Shown one piece after another: positions 44,077 to 48,727 of a stretch of 48,727 nucleotides of DNA. A program made the position numbers and the translations under genes. The notes beneath the pieces were generated by a model. It did not search any database and was not told the DNA's origin. It worked only from the letters and a program-made list of their open reading frames with translations. The stretch is from positions 1 through 48,727 of the forward strand of contig CADEED010000018.1 in NCBI GenBank assembly GCA_902826225.1, read 5' to 3'. This stretch comes from an uncultured Pseudomonadota bacterium. GTDB lineage: Bacteria; Pseudomonadota; Gammaproteobacteria; Steroidobacterales; Steroidobacteraceae. Numbering within the stretch: position 1 is the stretch's first letter; each line of letters begins with the position of its first letter.

Positions 44077-44835
44077 GTGACCGCCGCCCCCACCCGCATC
44101 ACCGCGTTCCTGTTCAGCATCGTCTGCTACGCGGTGTTCCTGCTCGTGTTTCTCTATCTACTGGCGTTTCTCGCCAACCTGCAGGTGGGGGCACTGGTCC
44201 CATGGACGATCGACCTCGGCCGCGACATGGGCTCGATGCCGGCCGCGCTGCTGATCGATATCGGACTGATGGCCCTGTTCGGCCTGCAGCACTCGGTGAT
44301 GGCGCGGCCCGGGTTCAAGCGGGCCTGGACCCGGGTCGTGCCGCCGGCGCTCGAGCGCAGCGCCTACGTGCTGCTGTCGAGCGCCGTGCTCGCGCTGGTC
44401 GTGTGGCAGTGGCGGCCGATCCCGATGCCCCTTTTCTGGCAGGCGGACGCGGCCTGGAGCATCGCCCTCGGCTGGGGCGTGATGGGTCTTGGCGTCGCGA
44501 TCCTGTTGTGGGCCACGTTCCTCATCGACCATTTCGAATTGTTCGGACTGCAGCAGGGCTGGAACACTCTGCTCGGCAGGACGCTGCGCGCACCGGCGTT
44601 CGTGACGCCGTGGCTCTACAAGATCGTGCGCCACCCGCTGTACGTCGGCTGGCTGTTGATCTTCTGGGGCGCACCGACGATGACGGCCGGGCATTTTCTG
44701 TTCGCGGTGTTCATGAGCGGCTACATCTTCGTCGCGATGCGCTTCGAAGAACGCGACCTCGTCGAGCAGATCGGCGAGCCGTACCGGAAGTATCGCGAGG
44801 CAGTGCCGGCGTTCGTGCCGCGGCTGAGAAGCTAG
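44077..44835 (+). CDS. NnrU/isoprenylcysteine-methyltransferase-like membrane protein, MddA-like
   Basis: A 252-residue integral membrane protein with about six helices. Key stretches are LFGLQHSVMARPGFKRAWTR, ERSAYVLLSSAVLALVVWQW and, near the C-terminus, YKIVRHPLYVGWLLIFWGAP and RFEERDLVEQIGEPYRKYRE. RHPxYxGW and EERDL...G..Y..Y are the SAM-binding signatures of isoprenylcysteine-methyltransferase-type enzymes. Overall the sequence resembles methanethiol S-methyltransferase (MddA), which makes dimethyl sulfide; the NnrU family is an alternative. The GTG start has GGAGGG 6 bp upstream. It is coupled to the exported protein before it and convergent (4-bp stop overlap) with a CadC-like regulator. 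Confidence 0.75.
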   Translation: MTAAPTRITAFLFSIVCYAVFLLVFLYLLAFLANLQVGALVPWTIDLGRDMGSMPAALLIDIGLMALFGLQHSVMARPGFKRAWTRVVPPALERSAYVLLSSAVLALVVWQWRPIPMPLFWQADAAWSIALGWGVMGLGVAILLWATFLIDHFELFGLQQGWNTLLGRTLRAPAFVTPWLYKIVRHPLYVGWLLIFWGAPTMTAGHFLFAVFMSGYIFVAMRFEERDLVEQIGEPYRKYREAVPAFVPRLRS

Positions 44836-46694
44836 CCCTTCTGACCGAAAGATTCGACGACCCGGCGGAACGCGTCGTGGCACGCCATCGCCCGCGAACG
44901 AACCCGGACGAACTCGGGTTCGTCGCGCAGCGATTTCCAGATCGGGTCGATGTCGAGCGCGGGATAGGGACAGAACCCCAGGTCGATCGCGCGCTCGACG
45001 AGCCGCAGCGCTTCGCGCGCGCGGCCGCACCACGCGAGGATCGGCGCGACCGCGTACGCCGTCTCGGGATCGCCGCTGCGCTCCCAGTGCTGCAGGAATC
45101 CCGCCACGGGAATGTCCAGCGCAACGCCCTGCGCGCCTTCGAGACAGGGCAACATGAGCTGGCGCGTCGGTTCGTCCGCCGCCTGTCGCGTGACGGCCAG
45201 CGCCGCGGCGCGATCGTCGCGTCGCAAATGATAGAGAACCGTCGCCCACTGGACGAAGTACGATCCCTCGTCGAGCGCCAGCCACGGCATGACCCGATCG
45301 AGCTTGCCGGCATACATGAAGTTGTTCGCGCACGAGCGCAGTCGCGGGTCCTGCGAATCGAGTGCGAGCGCCAGTTCGCACTGGCGGATGGCCTCATCGA
45401 TGAGGCCACCGAACCGGTACACATACGACAGCGCGAAATGCGTCTCGACGGCGGGACCGAACCGGTCGAACAGCTGCCGGGCGTCCTGATAGGCGCCCTC
45501 CAGATCTCCGGACTCCGCACGCCGCGTCACGATGTTGCGGGCGGCGCCGAGAAGCTGCGGATCCAGTTCCAATGCCTTGCGATGCGCGGCGAGCGATTTC
45601 TGCCGGGCCACGCTGCCGGTCGTGAACCAGGTGCCGGTTTCGTAGTAACGCAGGCCCAGCGCCTGCCACGCCGGCGCGAACGTCGGCTCCAGCGCGACGG
45701 CGCGCTCGAGCAGTTCGATCGCGCGCTCGGTCTGCCTGGGCTGCTGCGGCAATGCCAGGCTGCGTAGATAGAGCTGGTACGCCTCGGCATTGACGGGCGT
45801 GTTTCCGGAAGCGACGACCGAAGCGCCGAGCGCGGGCAGCAGGCCCTTCTGCACGGCGTCCGCGAGCTGCGCGCGCATGGCGAGCAGGTCGCCGGCCGGC
45901 GCGGTGATGCGGGTGCGCCAGACGACACGCTCCTGCGGCACCTGCCGTGCCTCGATGGCCAGGCTGAGCTGGCGGTCGTCCTCGAGGTAGTAGCGGCCGG
46001 TGACGATGTGTCCTACCCCCGACGCCCTTGCGGCCGCAAGCGGATCGTCTGCCTCGATCTGCGGACGCACGGTGAGGCCGCGGGATTTCGTGAGCAGCGT
46101 GGCGATCTCGTCGGGCACCGCGAGCGCGAGGTAGTTCAGCGATTCGTCGCCCGCGGCGTTCTCGAAGCGAACGACGGCGATGCTCCTGGGCGACGGCGAC
46201 GCCGCGCCTTTCCACCACCACGCGGCCCCGAGCAGCGCGGCGATGAGGATCGCCGCGGCGGCGCCCCACGGCCAGCGGCGCGCACGCGGCGGCGGCGTGG
46301 CCGTCGCCACCGCCGGTGCCGCGGGCGCCTCCGGTGACGCCTGCCGGGCAGCGGCCGTGCCGAGCCGGACGGCCGCCGTCAATCGATAGCCGCGCTTCGG
46401 GATGGTCTCGATGACGCGATTCGCCGCGCGATCGTCGCCCAGGTGCTGGCGCAGCTCGGAGATGCAGTTGGTGACGGCCTGGTCGGTGACCACGACGGCG
46501 CCCCACACTTCATGGTTCAGCGTGTCGCGGGAGACGACCTCTCCGGCGCGCTGTGCGAGGCACACGAGCACGTCCATGACCCGCCGCTCCACGCGGACTT
46601 CCATGTCGCCGCGCACGATGCGGTTCTGGCGCGGCTCGATCAGGCGGTCGCCGATGCGAAAGCCCGCCTCCAGTTCCTGCTTGGTGAGTGCCAT
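44832..46694 (-). CDS. CadC-like membrane transcriptional regulator with TPR sensor domain
   Basis: A 620-residue one-component regulator. Residues about 12-110 form an OmpR/CadC-type winged helix (RVMDVLVCLAQRAGEVVSRD, TDQAVTNCISELRQHLGDD, IETIPKRGYRL). A transmembrane helix spans about 142-161 (WPWGAAAAILIAALLGAAWW). The periplasmic part begins with a FlgO-like/adenylate-cyclase-associated segment (SIAVVRFENAAGDESLNYLA, VPDEIATLLTKSRGLTV) followed by TPR-like helices (about 310-600). It is divergent from the gamma-glutamyltransferase gene across only about 31 bp, so it may control it. Confidence 0.9.
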   Translation of the reverse strand: MALTKQELEAGFRIGDRLIEPRQNRIVRGDMEVRVERRVMDVLVCLAQRAGEVVSRDTLNHEVWGAVVVTDQAVTNCISELRQHLGDDRAANRVIETIPKRGYRLTAAVRLGTAAARQASPEAPAAPAVATATPPPRARRWPWGAAAAILIAALLGAAWWWKGAASPSPRSIAVVRFENAAGDESLNYLALAVPDEIATLLTKSRGLTVRPQIEADDPLAAARASGVGHIVTGRYYLEDDRQLSLAIEARQVPQERVVWRTRITAPAGDLLAMRAQLADAVQKGLLPALGASVVASGNTPVNAEAYQLYLRSLALPQQPRQTERAIELLERAVALEPTFAPAWQALGLRYYETGTWFTTGSVARQKSLAAHRKALELDPQLLGAARNIVTRRAESGDLEGAYQDARQLFDRFGPAVETHFALSYVYRFGGLIDEAIRQCELALALDSQDPRLRSCANNFMYAGKLDRVMPWLALDEGSYFVQWATVLYHLRRDDRAAALAVTRQAADEPTRQLMLPCLEGAQGVALDIPVAGFLQHWERSGDPETAYAVAPILAWCGRAREALRLVERAIDLGFCPYPALDIDPIWKSLRDEPEFVRVRSRAMACHDAFRRVVESFGQKG

Positions 46695-46725
46695 GTCGTT
46701 GCGATCCTAACGCTACACTCCACGC

Positions 46726-48534
46726 ATGCACATCACGACGCGGCTCCTCGTTCTGACGCTTTCCTCGAGCGCATTCGCCCAGTCGCCGGCGCCCGATCCT
46801 TCTTGCGCATCGGAGACGAAGCCTGCCTACTGCAGCGCCGTCCGCGGCGTGCGCGCCGAGGGCTGGCCGGCGCAGAGCCGCTCGGAGGTCATGGCACGGA
46901 ACGGCATGGTCGTCACGAGCCAGCCGCTGGCCGCCCAGGCGGGACTGCAGATCCTGCAACGCGGCGGCAACGCGATCGACGCCGCCGTGGCCACCGCGGC
47001 CACGCTGAGCGTGGTCGAACCGATGATGGTCGGCGTCGCCGGCGACCTGTTCGCAATGGTCTACATCGCGAAGGAAAACAAGGTCTACGTGCTCAACGCG
47101 AGCGGCACCGCGCCGAGCGGCGCGAACCTCGCGCGCTTCGAGAAGCTGGGTTACCGCGCAGACCCGAAGAACTGGGGACCGATGTCCGGCATGCCGGGGG
47201 GCGGCATCCTGCCGGTGACCGTGCCCGGCACGGTGTGGGGCTGGCAGGCCCTGCTCGACCGCTTCGGGAAATTGCCGATGAAGGACGTACTCGAACGGTC
47301 GGCGCAGTACGCCGAAGAAGGCTTCGTCGTCTCGCAGCGCATCGCGTCGGACTGGACGCTGCCGAACGCCCTGCCCCTGAAGGCCTGCTGCACGGAGCGG
47401 GACCCGGAGTCCGTGCGCGTATGGCTGCCGAATGGCCGCGCGCCGGCCGCGGGCGAGATCTTCCGCAACGCGGACTACGCGCGGACGCTGCGCCTCCTGC
47501 AGCGCGACGGCGCGAAGGCGTTCTACGAGGGCGAGATCGCCCGCGCCATCGTGGCGAAGTCCACCGCGCTCGGTGGCACGATGACGGCCGCGGATCTCGC
47601 TAACTACCGCGGAGAATGGGTGGAACCCGCGCGCTCTGCCTATCGCGGCCACGAGCTGCTCGAGCTGCCGCCGCCGTCGCAGGGATGGGCGGCGAACCTC
47701 ATGCTCAATATCCTCGAGACATGCATGCCGCGCTGGATTCCCGGCCAGACGCTCGCCTCGCTGGGCCCGACGAACCCGCTCTACTGGCACGTGCTAATCG
47801 AGGCGAAGAAGCTTGCGTACGCGGATCTGTATCGTTTCAACGCGGATCCGAACTTCTCGAAGATGCCGCTCGACCGCCTGCTGTCGAGACATCACGCCGC
47901 CTTGCAATGCAGCCGTTTCGACGTGAAGCGCGCCTCCGCGACGGCCGCGCCGGGCAAAGCCGACCTGCGCGGCGACACCGTCGTGCTCTCGACCGCCGAC
48001 AAGGACGGCAACGTCGTCTCCTGGGTGAACAGCTCGTTCGACGCGTTCGGCTCCGGTATCACCGTGCCGGGCTACGGCTTCACACTGCACAACCGCGGCA
48101 CCTTGTTCTCGCTCGATCCGCACAGTCCGAACGTGATCGCGCCCGGCAAGCGGCCCTACAACACGCTGTCGGCCGGGCTGCTGATGCGCGATGGAAAGCC
48201 CACGATGACCGTCACGCTCATGGGCGGCGACATGCAGGCGCAGGGCCACGCGCAGTTGCTCGTCGACGTTCTCGATCTCGGCGCGAACGCGCAGGCGGCG
48301 GCGGACATCGCCCGCTTCCGTCATGCGCAGATCCCGAATGTGGTGAGCCTCGAGAGACCGTTGTACGACCTGGTCGGCGAACAGCTGACATCGATGGGCC
48401 ATTCGCTGCGGCCGGTGACGGGCGCGCCGGTCGGCGGCGTGCAGGTCATCCGCATCGCCCCCGCGCCGGGCGGCGGCTATCTGTTCTCCGGCGCCTCGGA
48501 TTTCCGCAAGGACGGCCAGGCCGCGGGCTGGTGA
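46726..48534 (+). CDS. ggt: Gamma-glutamyltransferase-family protein
   Basis: A 602-residue periplasmic Ntn-hydrolase with a signal peptide (MHITTRLLVLTLSSSAFA). Family motifs are MVVTSQPLAAQAGLQILQRG, GNAIDAAVATAATLSVVEPM and the self-cleavage region at the presumptive nucleophile Thr418 (RGDTVVLSTADKDGNVVSWV), followed by FGSGITVPGYGF, the GxxLNN-like HNRGTLFSLDP, and RPYNTLSAGLLM. In classic enzymes the nucleophile is followed by Thr-His (TTH); here it is followed by Val-Val, as in other GDT-type members, whose substrates (glutathione or other gamma-glutamyl or beta-lactam-type amides) vary. It may salvage glutathione. It is divergent from the CadC-like regulator. Confidence 0.9.
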   Translation: MHITTRLLVLTLSSSAFAQSPAPDPSCASETKPAYCSAVRGVRAEGWPAQSRSEVMARNGMVVTSQPLAAQAGLQILQRGGNAIDAAVATAATLSVVEPMMVGVAGDLFAMVYIAKENKVYVLNASGTAPSGANLARFEKLGYRADPKNWGPMSGMPGGGILPVTVPGTVWGWQALLDRFGKLPMKDVLERSAQYAEEGFVVSQRIASDWTLPNALPLKACCTERDPESVRVWLPNGRAPAAGEIFRNADYARTLRLLQRDGAKAFYEGEIARAIVAKSTALGGTMTAADLANYRGEWVEPARSAYRGHELLELPPPSQGWAANLMLNILETCMPRWIPGQTLASLGPTNPLYWHVLIEAKKLAYADLYRFNADPNFSKMPLDRLLSRHHAALQCSRFDVKRASATAAPGKADLRGDTVVLSTADKDGNVVSWVNSSFDAFGSGITVPGYGFTLHNRGTLFSLDPHSPNVIAPGKRPYNTLSAGLLMRDGKPTMTVTLMGGDMQAQGHAQLLVDVLDLGANAQAAADIARFRHAQIPNVVSLERPLYDLVGEQLTSMGHSLRPVTGAPVGGVQVIRIAPAPGGGYLFSGASDFRKDGQAAGW

Positions 48535-48563
48535 TCGTTCGCCGGCAACTGCAAGCGCGCATT

Positions 48564-48577
48564 CGTAGGGTTGCGTA
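48564..48577 (+). promoter_or_regulatory. Island motif near right edge
   Basis: CGTA-GGGTTG-CGTA is the only perfect copy of the CGTA-N6-CGTA pattern in the window. It lies 29 bp after the gamma-glutamyltransferase stop and 35 bp before the ATG of the next reading frame, the same 35-bp distance as at the MgtC-like gene. Confidence 0.55.
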
Positions 48578-48612
48578 TGCCTTCCTGCGGCAAGGCAGGC
48601 GACCATCCGTGG

Positions 48613-48727
48613 ATGACCGGGATGCATGCGGCCGCGGAGGCGGTTCAGTTGTCGACGATCACTGCCGCCAGGGAGGCCATGCGGGTCCTGTCGTCGGAGT
48701 TCGTCAGGAGCGTGCTCGACTCCGCTC
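48613..48727 (+). CDS. Start of an unidentified protein, cut by window edge
   Basis: The frame from the ATG at 48613 encodes MTGMHAAAEAVQLSTITAAR then EAMRVLSSEFVRSVLDSA before the edge. It looks coding from its high third-position GC. An in-frame ATG also exists at 48577, within the motif, and another at 48622; the true start is unclear. No family can be named from about 38 residues. The upstream island motif suggests membership of the same low-oxygen/stress regulon. Confidence 0.5.
   Translation, partial: MTGMHAAAEAVQLSTITAAREAMRVLSSEFVRSVLDSA

Noticed and set aside
7419..48577. Sigma-54 promoters, because the recurrent motif often contains TTGCG
   Set aside because: No GG doublet lies at the required distance upstream of the TTGC in the copies checked, and one copy (18352) lacks TTGC.

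Overview
The window is GC-rich throughout, with dense genes, many GTG/TTG starts and many 4-bp start/stop overlaps. The gene content (a large TonB-dependent receptor, OmpW, an AraC-receptor pair, NnrU/MddA-like and CadC-like proteins) suggests an environmental gammaproteobacterium, possibly near Steroidobacteraceae/Xanthomonadales. That placement is inference only. I see no tRNA, rRNA, CRISPR array, insertion sequence or prophage.

Positions 1-20225 form a low-oxygen / energy-stress island. It opens with the start of a kdp operon (kdpB cut by the window edge, kdpA, kdpF and an extra 30-residue membrane ORF) and ompW. Next come an FNR-type regulator with all four Fe-S cysteines, translationally coupled to a SulP transporter; a CBS-domain protein with a nicotinamidase-like hydrolase; a di-haem cytochrome c4; and a tandem-domain universal stress protein (Usp). 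The core is metabolic: an acetate kinase fused to a PduL-type phosphotransacylase, then transaldolase and phosphoketolase. Phosphoketolase makes acetyl phosphate from pentose phosphate, and the fusion protein should turn it into acetate plus ATP or into acetyl-CoA. A second Usp, an internally deleted alcohol dehydrogenase remnant, a PilZ protein and the anaerobic haem enzyme HemN follow. A recurrent promoter motif, CGTA-N6-CGTA with TTG usually ending the spacer, lies upstream of many of these units and again at 48564, suggesting one unidentified regulator.

Positions 20222-32071 are mostly cell-envelope genes: a PQQ-type sugar dehydrogenase, a 1118-residue SBBP/Calx-beta surface protein with a GlyGly-CTERM-like tail, a membrane-anchored LuxR regulator with a DUF4199 partner, a host-attachment/baeRF-type protein, and two divergent OmpA-lipoprotein operons. 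One of these operons carries a Ser/Gly/Gln-rich secreted protein and a single-pass anchored protein.

Positions 32084-48727 are mixed: a TonB receptor with an AraC regulator, a DUF1579-like protein, a lower-GC patch with two small unrecognised reading frames (one without a start codon), a LysR/isochorismatase-family pair, a Shewanella-like phosphatase divergent from a choice-of-anchor I/phytase-like protein, an MddA/NnrU-like membrane methyltransferase, a CadC-like regulator, a gamma-glutamyltransferase, and the start of one more gene preceded by the island motif.
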